Positions 9,714 through 15,740 of a stretch of DNA of 20,304 bases are shown piece by piece. The stretch comes from a virus, in the IMG/VR virus record IMGVR_UViG_3300042006_000069, positions 1-20,304 of that record. The stretch is one strand, 5' to 3'. Positions within the stretch are counted from its first letter, which is position 1. Each line of letters begins with the position of its first letter. Below the pieces are notes generated by a model, which worked only from the letters and a program-made list of their open reading frames with translations, made no database searches and had not been told where the DNA came from. The translations under genes were made by a program, and so were the position numbers.

Positions 9714-9719
9714 TATAAT
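9714..9719 (+). promoter_or_regulatory. Candidate -10 box (TATAAT) for the membrane protein gene
   Basis: A perfect TATAAT lies 20 bases after the tail terminator and 36 bases before the ATG at 9756. No good -35 is seen at normal spacing (CTCCCT at 9691) and there is no TG extension, so its strength is doubtful. Confidence 0.45.
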
Positions 9720-9755
9720 AAGTAATACAATACACTATAAGAAAGCGGAGCCTCT

Positions 9756-10343
9756 ATGAGTACCCGAATTAGAAAGTGGCTTTTGGGGATAGGTCTCGGG
9801 TTCATCATCACTCTCGGGTTTGCCGCTCCAGCCATCGCAGACAGCACGTCACCGAAGGATACCACCACTGTACAGGTGGCACCTACAGAGGTACCTACAG
9901 CAGCACCATCGGATACGCTTGGAAGTACTGTTGCCGAGTTTGGACCATGGGGAGGGCTGATTACTATTGCTGGAACAGCAGCGGTATGGATCATCCGAGA
10001 GGTCAACAACGGAAAGAACATCGATGTCCAGAAGTATAAGGACCGAGCCGTCGAAGCCGAGAACAACGCCAACATCGAGATCGGTAAGGTACATACCAAG
10101 TTGTCGATACTGGAGTCCAAACTGGATACAGTACTGGCTGACTGGGAGCGAGATCGTGAAGAGTTCTCTGTACGAAAGCAAGCCTTTACCTCACAGGTTC
10201 TTGAGATGGAGCAGCGACACCAGAGGGAACTTGAGGAAGTACACGACAAGCTGATTATCGAAGTCCGCGCTCGACACAATGCCGAGAAGCTACTTGCAGC
10301 ACACAACATCGAGATCCCGGACTTGGCGTCCGAGACCTTGTAG
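9756..10343 (+). CDS. Secreted/membrane-anchored coiled-coil protein, unknown function
   Basis: A 195-residue protein with a GGAG ribosome-binding site six bases before the ATG. Residues 4-28 form a classic signal peptide (positive RIRK, hydrophobic core, AAPAIA before D29). A Pro/Thr-rich linker (30-60) follows, then a second hydrophobic segment at 64-81 (GPWGGLITIAGTAAVWII). From about residue 90 to 182 it is a long charged helix with heptad-like spacing (coiled coil), mostly Glu/Lys/Arg. Expected topology: linker outside, membrane helix, coiled coil inside. It is the only gene between two terminators and sits just after the tail operon, where many phages place lysis genes. It could be a holin-like or lysis-regulating membrane protein, but no homology is recognised and no endolysin lies nearby. 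Confidence 0.7.
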   Translation: MSTRIRKWLLGIGLGFIITLGFAAPAIADSTSPKDTTTVQVAPTEVPTAAPSDTLGSTVAEFGPWGGLITIAGTAAVWIIREVNNGKNIDVQKYKDRAVEAENNANIEIGKVHTKLSILESKLDTVLADWERDREEFSVRKQAFTSQVLEMEQRHQRELEEVHDKLIIEVRARHNAEKLLAAHNIEIPDLASETL

Positions 10344-10348
10344 ATTTA

Positions 10349-10357
10349 TGATATACT
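10349..10357 (+). promoter_or_regulatory. Extended -10 promoter (TGATATACT) for the glycosyltransferase gene
   Basis: TG-A-TATACT forms an extended -10 element at 10349-10357 within TTATGATATACTT. It lies just after the stop at 10343 and overlaps the start of the terminator hairpin, so the expected start point (about 10364) falls inside the stem. The hairpin could then end the upstream transcript without affecting the new one. No -35 is evident. Confidence 0.5.
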
Positions 10358-10358
10358 T

Positions 10359-10386
10359 AGAAGACCCTGAGAAATCGGGGTCTTCT
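10359..10386 (+). terminator. Intrinsic terminator after the membrane protein gene
   Basis: AGAAGACCC pairs perfectly with GGGTCTTCT (one extra T-G wobble inside), with an 8-base loop and a short T run (TCTTTG) after the stem. It is placed 15 bases after the upstream stop and ends 22 bases before the glycosyltransferase start. Confidence 0.75.
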
Positions 10387-10408
10387 TTGCATCTAACATG
10401 AGGGAATC

Positions 10409-11389
10409 ATGACTAAACCAAACATTTACTTCTGGGCTGCTGACCGATCTGGCTGTGGATATTACCGCATGGTGATCCCGTCCCAAGCAATGCTGCTCTC
10501 CGGTACAGCATACACACGCGAAGACACACGACTTGAGGTTGACCGAGCCTACCAGATCGTCGTGGCTCAGCGTACCACCGGAGCCGAACAGTCTTCCATG
10601 TTCAAGTCCATTGCCCACTCCGCTTCTCTGGCCGTGCTGGAGATGGATGATGATCTGTTCAACGTGCCTGTCGATAACATTGCACATTCTTATTATGCCG
10701 ATCCAGAAGTACAAAGTCAACTTGCCGGGAACCTCGCTGCTGCTGATCTTGTGACCGTCTCCACGGAATATTTGGCTGAGCGTATGCGCCAATACACCAA
10801 CGCTCCTGTCGTTGTGCTGCCCAACTGCCTCTACCTTAAACGCCTCCCTAAGCGCCTAGAATCTTCAGGGGCACTCTCTGTTGGTTGGGCTGGTTCTGGG
10901 ACGCACAAGGCCGATCTGGAGGCTGCTGCGGTACCTCTGAGGCGTGCGATCAACAAGGCCGGTGCGACACTACGAATGGTTGGTGCGGACTACACAAAAA
11001 TTGTGGATGCTGATGAGATCGAGTACTGCGGTTGGGTCGATAATGTGGAGGACTTCTATACAATGCTGGACTTTGATATTGGCGTGGCACCGCTGGTTGA
11101 CAACGAGTTCAACCGATCCAAGTCTCCGCTGAAGGCCATGGAGTACGGGGCGCGTGGAATTCCCACTGTCGCGTCCAACGTGGAGCCGTACGCCAAGTAC
11201 ATTGAACATGGTGTGGATGGATTCTTGGTGAAGGCTGACCATGAGTGGGGCAAGTACATTGGGATGCTGCGTGACCCTGAACTGAGGGCGCAGATGGGCG
11301 CTGCCGCACGTCTGAAGGCGGAACAGTATGACATCAGCAACCGTCACGGTGAGTGGCTGGAAGCTTACCTTGCACATACCCCTGTTTAG
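10409..11389 (+). CDS. Glycosyltransferase, GT4-like (GT-B fold)
   Basis: A 326-residue protein with a strong ribosome-binding site (GAGGGA, five bases before ATG). The C-terminal half has the GT-B/GT4 signature: a glycine strand-turn (ALSVGWAGSGTHKADLEA), then LRMVGADY, EYCGWVDNVEDFYTMLDFDIGVAPL, and the donor-binding segment SKSPLKAMEYGARGIPTVAS around Glu245, followed by GVDGFLV and a helical tail. The N-terminus (NIYFWAADRSGCGYYRMVIPS) is the glycine-containing acceptor-side start. This family transfers a sugar from a nucleotide-sugar donor. Phage copies of this size modify virion proteins, phage DNA or host surface glycans; which one cannot be told from sequence. It is a single-gene transcription unit next to the tail operon, which favours a virion or receptor-related role (inference). 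Confidence 0.88.
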   Translation: MTKPNIYFWAADRSGCGYYRMVIPSQAMLLSGTAYTREDTRLEVDRAYQIVVAQRTTGAEQSSMFKSIAHSASLAVLEMDDDLFNVPVDNIAHSYYADPEVQSQLAGNLAAADLVTVSTEYLAERMRQYTNAPVVVLPNCLYLKRLPKRLESSGALSVGWAGSGTHKADLEAAAVPLRRAINKAGATLRMVGADYTKIVDADEIEYCGWVDNVEDFYTMLDFDIGVAPLVDNEFNRSKSPLKAMEYGARGIPTVASNVEPYAKYIEHGVDGFLVKADHEWGKYIGMLRDPELRAQMGAAARLKAEQYDISNRHGEWLEAYLAHTPV

Positions 11390-11391
11390 AC

Positions 11392-11402
11392 TATGGTATA
11401 CT
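11392..11402 (+). promoter_or_regulatory. Extended -10 promoter (TATGGTATACT) for small genes at 11436-11887
   Basis: TATGGTATACT (TG-G-TATACT) directly follows the glycosyltransferase stop. The same 11 bases recur at 16023-16033. Expected start is near 11409, giving a short leader with AAGATAG and a GGGG ribosome-binding site before the ATG at 11436. Confidence 0.6.
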
Positions 11403-11435
11403 AGTAGAAGAAGATAGTCAACAAAAGGGGACACC

Positions 11436-11573
11436 ATGGCAAAGCGCCGCAAAACTGTAAACCAAGTAGCCGCCGAGAACGAACTCAAGCAGATCCTCCG
11501 CTTCATCGAGAAAGCCGAAGCAAAGAGGGATGCTCTACAGAACACTATCACAGAACTGGAAGCAAAGCGATGA
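11436..11573 (+). CDS. Small basic coiled-coil protein (45 aa), unknown
   Basis: This short gene encodes 45 residues beginning MAKRRKTVNQ and ending ITELEAKR. It has a GGGG ribosome-binding site seven bases before the ATG, follows an extended -10 promoter, and its stop overlaps the next ATG (ATGA at 11570-11573). The N-terminus is strongly basic (KRRK) and the remainder is one continuous charged helix with heptad-like Leu/Ile spacing. Such proteins may bind DNA or another protein. Coding evidence is the promoter, the ribosome-binding site and the 4-base overlap; function is unknown. Confidence 0.72.
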   Translation: MAKRRKTVNQVAAENELKQILRFIEKAEAKRDALQNTITELEAKR

Positions 11574-11887
11574 TCAAGGAAGATCTCCGTAAGACCTTGA
11601 AGGTAAACCGGTGGGCAGCTATCGGATCGGAGCAGCAGAAGTGTTTTGCTGGTAAGATTGTGGAGTTCAGTGGCATGTCGATCACCATCCAGCATGTCAA
11701 CTTTGAGTTCGGGCTGTTGGAACCAGTATACACACAGTACGACACATACGAAATCTGTGACTACACCTACTGCGTGGATGTACATGATACCTACTCAGAC
11801 CCTGACGGTAACCAGTATGACTTCCTCACCCACCTGAAGCTGTGGCAGGACGACTGGAACGAGACAGGCTACGACCACAACCACTAG
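11570..11887 (+). CDS. Hypothetical acidic protein (105 aa)
   Basis: A 105-residue protein coupled by ATGA to the preceding 45-aa gene. The first 15 residues are basic; the rest is acidic and aromatic-rich. A central beta-like part (KCFAGKIVEFSGMSITIQHVNFEFG) could be a small OB/SH3-like barrel; the second half is rich in Tyr and Asp (YTQYDTYEICDYTYCVDVHDTY) and ends in a His-rich tail (YDHNH). There are no membrane or signal segments. It is the last gene of its group and is followed by an inverted repeat and a new promoter. No function is recognised. Confidence 0.75.
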   Translation: MIKEDLRKTLKVNRWAAIGSEQQKCFAGKIVEFSGMSITIQHVNFEFGLLEPVYTQYDTYEICDYTYCVDVHDTYSDPDGNQYDFLTHLKLWQDDWNETGYDHNH

Positions 11888-11893
11888 GTTTGC

Positions 11894-11916
11894 TGACACA
11901 TGGTGACAATGTGTCA
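11894..11916. promoter_or_regulatory. Inverted repeat TGACACA-N9-TGTGTCA, candidate operator
   Basis: A perfect 7-bp inverted repeat with a 9-base spacer, located 25-47 bases upstream of the extended -10 at 11938. A related repeat (GACAC-N11-GTGTC) lies at the same distance before the 13247 promoter. Without a T run it is a poor terminator; a protein-binding site is more likely. Confidence 0.45.
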
Positions 11917-11956
11917 ACAAACAGGGGTTTCAAGGTGTGGTACAATAGTTAAGTAC
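11910..11956 (+). promoter_or_regulatory. Promoter block A with extended -10 (TGGTACAAT), shared with 13219-13265
   Basis: This 47-bp block matches 13219-13265 without gaps at 38 of 47 positions by my count. The strictly shared parts are TGTGTC, ACAAACAGGGGTT and AATAGTTAAGTAC. The -10 is TG-G-TACAAT at 11938-11946. The expected start is about 11953, upstream of the gene starting near 12010. Confidence 0.6.
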
Positions 11957-11992
11957 GATAAACAAGGATGTTCAGCTTGAACAACCATACAT

Positions 11993-12010
11993 AAGATAGA
12001 CACTACAGAT
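11993..12010 (+). repeat. Short leader repeat AAGATAGACAC..., copy 1
   Basis: AAGATAGACACTACAGAT matches 13532-13549 at 15 of 18 positions. Both copies lie in leaders ahead of genes; shorter AAGATAG matches occur at 11411, 13273 and 13519. Its meaning is unknown. Confidence 0.5.
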
Positions 12011-12480
12011 TGGAAATCAAAGTGTACAACTTCAACAACGCGGGGCGCACAGCCCCACTAGTCTTCAGCCCACGCGGACTCACACAGGCTGCGGCCTACA
12101 TCCCATGGAGTGATAACTACCCCAAGGGCAGAAGGACTTGGATGAATGAGACTCTACCGGGTAGAGTGAAGGCCGAGTTCAACGCAGATATCAAGATGTG
12201 GACCTTCGGGAAGAAGTACACCCACATCGTGGCGAACGCCCTAGCCGCTGAGTATGGTAGCTGTGAGGTCATCCTCGAAGTCAGCACCCAGCAGAAGTGC
12301 ACCAAAAAGTGCAAAGGCGCAAAGCCCAACAGCATCTACATCTGCACCTGTGTGTGTGGTGGCGAGGGTCACTCTGGTGGATGGCCGGAAGGTTGGAAGG
12401 CAGTCGGAGACGGCGAGCTTCTGGTGAACACCACCACCCGACAAGACACAATCATCGTAACAAGAACAGAAGGACTATAA
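12010..12480 (+). CDS. Cys-rich putative zinc-binding protein (about 156 aa), unknown
   Basis: No ATG is available: a stop at 11992 limits the frame, leaving TTG at 12010 or GTG at 12022. The GTG has GGA seven bases upstream (12012-12014), so the true start may be 12022, giving 152 residues. Numbered from the TTG, residues 97-121 hold C97-x3-C101-x10-C112-x-C114-x-CGGEGH121, a compact Cys/His cluster likely to bind zinc. This C-x3-C...C-x-C-x-CGGxxH pattern is, from memory, widespread in small phage and bacterial proteins without known function. The N-terminal part has YNFNNAGRTAPLVFSPRGL and an aromatic/basic middle. It shares a promoter with the genes to 13202. Confidence 0.72.
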   Translation: MEIKVYNFNNAGRTAPLVFSPRGLTQAAAYIPWSDNYPKGRRTWMNETLPGRVKAEFNADIKMWTFGKKYTHIVANALAAEYGSCEVILEVSTQQKCTKKCKGAKPNSIYICTCVCGGEGHSGGWPEGWKAVGDGELLVNTTTRQDTIIVTRTEGL

Positions 12481-12481
12481 C

Positions 12482-12829
12482 ATGGACAACTTTACTTATC
12501 AAGAGGATGACGAGAACCCCGGAAACTTCTGGGTATCTGGATCGGCCTTCAAGGAAACATGCACAGACGGTGAGTGGACAGCGGAACCGATCTACTGGAT
12601 CGAGGTTGATGGTGAGGTAGATTACATCGACAACCACGGACTGCGGCACATCTGTGAAGTGTACTTCCCGAACACTCACCCTGACCCTGAGAGCGGTATG
12701 TTCTTCTGTGACACTCACACGAAGTACGAAGCAAAAGCACTGGCAGACCTGCTCAACAACCCAAGCCTCGTGGAGCGTATGTTCCTCGCCCTCGTCAACA
12801 CCGGATACATCACAAAGGAAGAGAACTAA
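12482..12829 (+). CDS. Hypothetical acidic protein (115 aa)
   Basis: A 115-residue acidic protein; the ATG follows the previous stop by one base and has an AAGGA ribosome-binding site at about 12469. The N-terminal half is aromatic and acidic (FTYQEDDENPGNFWVSG, YWIEVDGEVDYIDNHG), with scattered Cys and His (ETCTDGEW, GLRHICEVYF, FFCDTHTKYEA) that might form a loose metal site. The C-terminal 35 residues are helical (ALADLLNNPSLVERMFLALVNTG). It lies in an operon with the Cys-rich protein and the next gene. No family is recognised. Confidence 0.78.
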   Translation: MDNFTYQEDDENPGNFWVSGSAFKETCTDGEWTAEPIYWIEVDGEVDYIDNHGLRHICEVYFPNTHPDPESGMFFCDTHTKYEAKALADLLNNPSLVERMFLALVNTGYITKEEN

Positions 12830-12830
12830 A

Positions 12831-13202
12831 ATGGTAAAGAAGATCAGCCCCATCACTCAACACGAATCCGATCTGGAGAAGTACGCCAAGTTCCAGAACT
12901 GGCCGAAGAACAAGGGACCACTTGCGGCTCTTGGATACAGTGTCTACCCCGACTGGACCGACCACATGGAGATCATCAAGGATGACGATGGTGGGATCAC
13001 CTACCGCAGCCACCCTTACTGGATCAACGTGGATGATCTTGTTGACTTCCAGAAGCTCAAAGAGGCAGGGTTCCACGTAACGATTGGTGGATGCTCGCCC
13101 TACAACAACAATGCTGTCCTGATTGAGATCTTTGAGAAGGGTAAGGGATCGGTCGTCCCGATCATCTTCAACGAGAGGCCTGCTGGGAGCCGCGTGGTTT
13201 AG
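12831..13202 (+). CDS. Hypothetical protein (123 aa)
   Basis: The start chosen is the ATG at 12831, one base after the preceding stop, with a GGAAGAG ribosome-binding site about seven bases upstream; the longer frame reaching back to 12654 only shadows the previous gene. The 123-residue product has an N-terminal helical part (ITQHESDLEKYAKFQNWPKNKG), a middle with YPDWTDHMEIIKDDDGGITYRSHPYWINVDDLVDFQKLKEAGFHVTIGG and a beta-like end. It is a soluble alpha/beta protein without signal or membrane segments. Last gene of its operon; function unknown. Confidence 0.78.
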   Translation: MVKKISPITQHESDLEKYAKFQNWPKNKGPLAALGYSVYPDWTDHMEIIKDDDGGITYRSHPYWINVDDLVDFQKLKEAGFHVTIGGCSPYNNNAVLIEIFEKGKGSVVPIIFNERPAGSRVV

Positions 13203-13218
13203 TGACACTTCGCCTGAA

Positions 13219-13265
13219 TGTGTCGACAAACAGGGGTTCTAGACTATGATATAATAGTTAAGTAC
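13219..13265 (+). promoter_or_regulatory. Promoter block B with extended -10 (TGATATAAT)
   Basis: Second copy of the 47-bp block at 11910-11956. The -10 is TG-A-TATAAT at 13247-13255, with an inverted repeat GACAC-N11-GTGTC (13204-13224) overlapping its upstream edge. The expected start is about 13262, giving a leader of about 28 bases before the ATG at 13290. Confidence 0.65.
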
Positions 13266-13289
13266 AGCAAGCAAGATAGAAAAGAGTAC

Positions 13290-13466
13290 ATGATGGCAAA
13301 CCCAAACCCAGTCATACGAAGTGAGAAGCAAGAGCTTCTACGACAGATCAGCTACACACGAACATTGCGGGATCGAGTCTACAGGAACGCAGACCGACGA
13401 GCAGCAGAGTACCAAGCAAGGGTTGATGAGCTTGAGCGAAAGCTTCAAGCGGTTGAAGAAGATTAA
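13290..13466 (+). CDS. Small coiled-coil protein (58 aa), unknown
   Basis: The start is set at ATG 13290 (or the adjacent ATG at 13293) because the promoter at 13247-13255 lies inside the longer frame from 13218, and AAAGAG sits about six bases upstream. The product has 57-58 residues: a short MANPNPVIRS lead, then one long charged helix (KQELLRQISYTRTLRDRVYRN...YQARVDELERKLQ) with heptad spacing, hence probably an oligomerising coiled coil. It resembles in style, not in sequence, the 45-aa protein at 11436. It is the only gene of its transcription unit before the hairpin at 13481. Function unknown. Confidence 0.7.
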   Translation: MMANPNPVIRSEKQELLRQISYTRTLRDRVYRNADRRAAEYQARVDELERKLQAVEED

Positions 13467-13480
13467 CCCTGAAACGACGA

Positions 13481-13516
13481 GGTGCCCCTACCGGATTGGA
13501 ATACAGTAGGGGCACC
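13481..13516. terminator. 11-bp perfect hairpin (GGTGCCCCTAC / GTAGGGGCACC)
   Basis: Perfect 11-bp, GC-rich stem with a 14-base loop, 14 bases after the stop of the 58-aa gene. There is no T run on either strand, so it is either a U-less terminator of the type proposed for actinobacteria or a structured mRNA 3' end. Confidence 0.55.
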
Positions 13517-13531
13517 GAAGATAGTAACAAC

Positions 13532-13549
13532 AAGATAGACACGTTAGAT
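13532..13549 (+). repeat. Short leader repeat AAGATAGACAC..., copy 2
   Basis: AAGATAGACACGTTAGAT is related to 11993-12010 (15 of 18 identical). It lies between the hairpin at 13481 and the nested dyad at 13553 in the leader of the ATPase gene. Confidence 0.5.
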
Positions 13550-13552
13550 AAC

Positions 13553-13588
13553 CTTGTCCTCTAATTATACCATATGGTACAGGACAAG
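13553..13588. promoter_or_regulatory. Nested dyad (operator candidate) with a minus-strand extended -10
   Basis: Outer arms CTTGTCCT (13553-13560) and AGGACAAG (13581-13588) surround a perfect 12-bp palindrome TACCATATGGTA (13568-13579). On the minus strand the same bases read TGGTATAAT (13572-13564), an extended -10 pointing leftward. The element lies 25-60 bases before the ATPase start, where a repressor or autoregulatory protein could bind. Confidence 0.5.
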
Positions 13589-13612
13589 TCACAACAGAAA
13601 TAAGGTAGTAAA

Positions 13613-15688
13613 ATGGCTATTGAAACAACACTCACAGTCACAGGCACAGAGTACGTCACCGTTGCTAAGTCAGCAATCTGGTTCGTTGACACTGAAGAGG
13701 CCGCAGAAGCAGTCGAAACAGCAAGTGCTTGCGCTGTGCTGGTCAAGCTGACAGATGGTACCAAGACTTACGAAGTCTACGACAAGTGGACCAAGACCAA
13801 GGGTACCGGAGATCTCAACACTGTACCGCTCAAGAAGAAGGACAGCCACGGCGTAACCGTCTCTGCTCCTAAAGTATACATCGCTTTCTCCCCGTTCACA
13901 ATGGGCAAGGACAAGGGTGGAGCGTTCGTCAAGGAACTTACCTCTGACCTGAAGGCACTCGGCTCCTTCGTTGAAGTAATCACCCTGCCTGCCGGTACCA
14001 CACTGGATGAGATCGCTGCCGCTGGTGGACAGGTCTACACCAACGATTACTTGGTGGAACGCGTAGAAGCCGCCATCAAGAAGGCTGAGAAGGCTAAGCC
14101 TGCTGCTGTCACCATTCAGGAGACACCTGCTGACATCATGTACGACATTGCCTACGCAGACTTCTTCTTCAACCAGTCTGACAAGGGTGAGCCGTTCATC
14201 ACATCCAAGAGTGGCCCGTCACACATTGCCATCCCGTTCTCGGAACTCGGATTCTACCTGCTCCGCGAATACAAGGACCGCCTCAAGCAGGTTGCGGCAC
14301 CAAAGGAACTGAAGGCAGCACTGGCTACCATCGAAGCCGACTGCGCCAAAGCAGGTAAGGCCATCCTCGGACTCCGCACGGTAACCTCTCCCTCCACCGG
14401 TAGCGTCTGGATTGACCTCGGACGCGCAGATGGACAGGTAGTACGCCTCACCGAAGACAACTGGGAACTGCACGATACCCCGGACTGGGATGTCTTCTTC
14501 AAGCGTACCAGCGTTATCAAGGAATTGCCAATCCCGACCGCGTGCGCTGTGACAGACACCTTCGGAAGGCTTCAGGGTATCCGCCGCTTCGCCAACATCC
14601 CGGACGCTCAGTGGCCTCTGGTTGTGGGCTGGATGGTAACCCACATGATCCCGGATGAGGATCACCTGACACCGCTCGTCTTCTTCCTAGGCGGTTCCCA
14701 GTCAGGTAAGACCACCATCTCCGTTCTGACCCGCTACATCACCGAAGGAATCCTTGATAAGGGTACCGACTCCGGTGCACGTGAAGGCGATCTTCAGCTT
14801 ACCATGAGCAAGGAACGCATCAAAACCCTGAACAACATCTCATCCATCTCCCCGGAGATGTCCGACCTCCTGTGCCAAGTATACGAAGGCTACAAGATCA
14901 CCGGTCGTAAGATGTACACACAGGACGAAGAGGCCACACTGGAGATCAACTGCTCGGTGATTGCCAATGGTGTCACTGTTGGTGGTATGAAGCCTGACCT
15001 CAAGACCCGCGTAATGGTTATGGACATCGACCCGAAGCACGGTGGAACCCCATGGCTCGGTGCGGAGAAGGAGCAGTCCAAGACCATCAACGATGAGATG
15101 AAGCGTGTACACGCAGACGCTCTTGGTGCGCTGCTGACTCTGGCGGTTGTGTCCCTGAAGCACCACGGAACATTCTACGAGTCTGTACGTGATGACATCT
15201 TCCGTCTGAAGGGCTTCGCAACGGTTCTTCGCACACTGGATCTGGTGTGGCAGCTTGAAGGACAGACCGTCAACGAATACAAGAAGCTCATGGATATCAT
15301 GTCTGAGGAAGCAATCGAAGACCCGATGTTCGAATGCATCCGTCGCCTTGCCATCACAGGCGATAACTACAACGCAGAGGCTAAGGTCTGGGAGCTTGAG
15401 ATCGACCTGATGACTCTCAAGAACAAGCTGAACGAGACCGGTTGGAAGACCATGATGGATTCGGTAGTCAGTGGTTCGAAGTCTTCGGGCTTCACATCCA
15501 CCAAGGCAGTGAGTGACGCGATCACCCGCAAGTCTACTGACTGGAAGCGTCTGGGAGTCACATACGAGAACGCAGGACGTAAGCGTGCAGCGGGATCAGG
15601 CAACAAGCAGACCTATTTCAAGTTCACTTTCAAGCACGATGTAGAGACATCATGGAGCCAGATGCCGGACACGTCAATCTCGCTCTAA
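13613..15688 (+). CDS. P-loop ATPase, probable replication primase/helicase-type protein
   Basis: A 691-residue protein with AAGGTAG five bases before its ATG. Residues 1-345 have no recognised domain: an N-terminal Ala/Glu-rich part, then a central alpha/beta region (PADIMYDIAYADFFFNQSDKGEPFI, GLRTVTSPSTGSVWIDLGRADGQVVRL, DWDVFFKRTSVIKELPIP). The C-terminal part is a P-loop ATPase: Walker A GGSQSGKT at 360-367 (Lys366), then IKTLNNISSISPEMSDLLCQVYEG (403-426), KMYTQDEEATLEINCSVIANGV and TRVMVMDID. These match, from memory, the bacterial and phage ATPases related to D5/P4-like helicases (segments such as LDNxS, LSDxLCR, LYTDDEE and RPVILNGI). Here the expected Walker B Asp is Asn407. The adjoining putative origin supports a replication-initiation role (inference). 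Confidence 0.75.
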   Translation: MAIETTLTVTGTEYVTVAKSAIWFVDTEEAAEAVETASACAVLVKLTDGTKTYEVYDKWTKTKGTGDLNTVPLKKKDSHGVTVSAPKVYIAFSPFTMGKDKGGAFVKELTSDLKALGSFVEVITLPAGTTLDEIAAAGGQVYTNDYLVERVEAAIKKAEKAKPAAVTIQETPADIMYDIAYADFFFNQSDKGEPFITSKSGPSHIAIPFSELGFYLLREYKDRLKQVAAPKELKAALATIEADCAKAGKAILGLRTVTSPSTGSVWIDLGRADGQVVRLTEDNWELHDTPDWDVFFKRTSVIKELPIPTACAVTDTFGRLQGIRRFANIPDAQWPLVVGWMVTHMIPDEDHLTPLVFFLGGSQSGKTTISVLTRYITEGILDKGTDSGAREGDLQLTMSKERIKTLNNISSISPEMSDLLCQVYEGYKITGRKMYTQDEEATLEINCSVIANGVTVGGMKPDLKTRVMVMDIDPKHGGTPWLGAEKEQSKTINDEMKRVHADALGALLTLAVVSLKHHGTFYESVRDDIFRLKGFATVLRTLDLVWQLEGQTVNEYKKLMDIMSEEAIEDPMFECIRRLAITGDNYNAEAKVWELEIDLMTLKNKLNETGWKTMMDSVVSGSKSSGFTSTKAVSDAITRKSTDWKRLGVTYENAGRKRAAGSGNKQTYFKFTFKHDVETSWSQMPDTSISL

Positions 15689-15700
15689 TGACCAAAATAT

Positions 15701-15740
15701 GACAAAGTGGCCAACTTCTTCGGAGGTTGGTCACTTTGTC
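15701..15740. terminator. 18-bp hairpin with a C(UUCG)G tetraloop after the ATPase gene
   Basis: GACAAAGTGGCCAAC pairs with GTTGGTCACTTTGTC (15 bp, one G-T wobble), and the stem continues through T716/G725, T717/A724 and C718/G723 to a TTCG loop. It starts 13 bases after the ATPase stop. The exceptionally stable cUUCGg loop suggests a functional RNA structure or U-less terminator; no T run follows. Confidence 0.65.

Noticed and set aside
9713-10309. A 198-residue minus-strand ORF with Ser/Thr-rich sequence
   Set aside because: Mirror of the + strand membrane/coiled-coil gene, which has a clear signal peptide and ribosome-binding site.
9756-10343. Calling this gene a holin
   Set aside because: The signal-peptide plus long coiled-coil layout is not a clear holin and no endolysin is in the window, so only a possibility is noted.
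10970-11785. A 271-residue minus-strand ORF
   Set aside because: It runs antisense across the glycosyltransferase, the 11392 promoter and two coupled small genes, so it cannot be read as a unit that fits them.
13502-13507. TACAGT as a possible -10 for the ATPase gene
   Set aside because: It lacks a TG extension and a -35, and overlaps the hairpin loop and arm; too weak to list.
13348-13542. A 64-residue minus-strand ORF downstream of the leftward -10 at 13564
   Set aside because: It is antisense to the 58-aa gene and its stem-loop; without a ribosome-binding site an antisense RNA is more likely than a protein.
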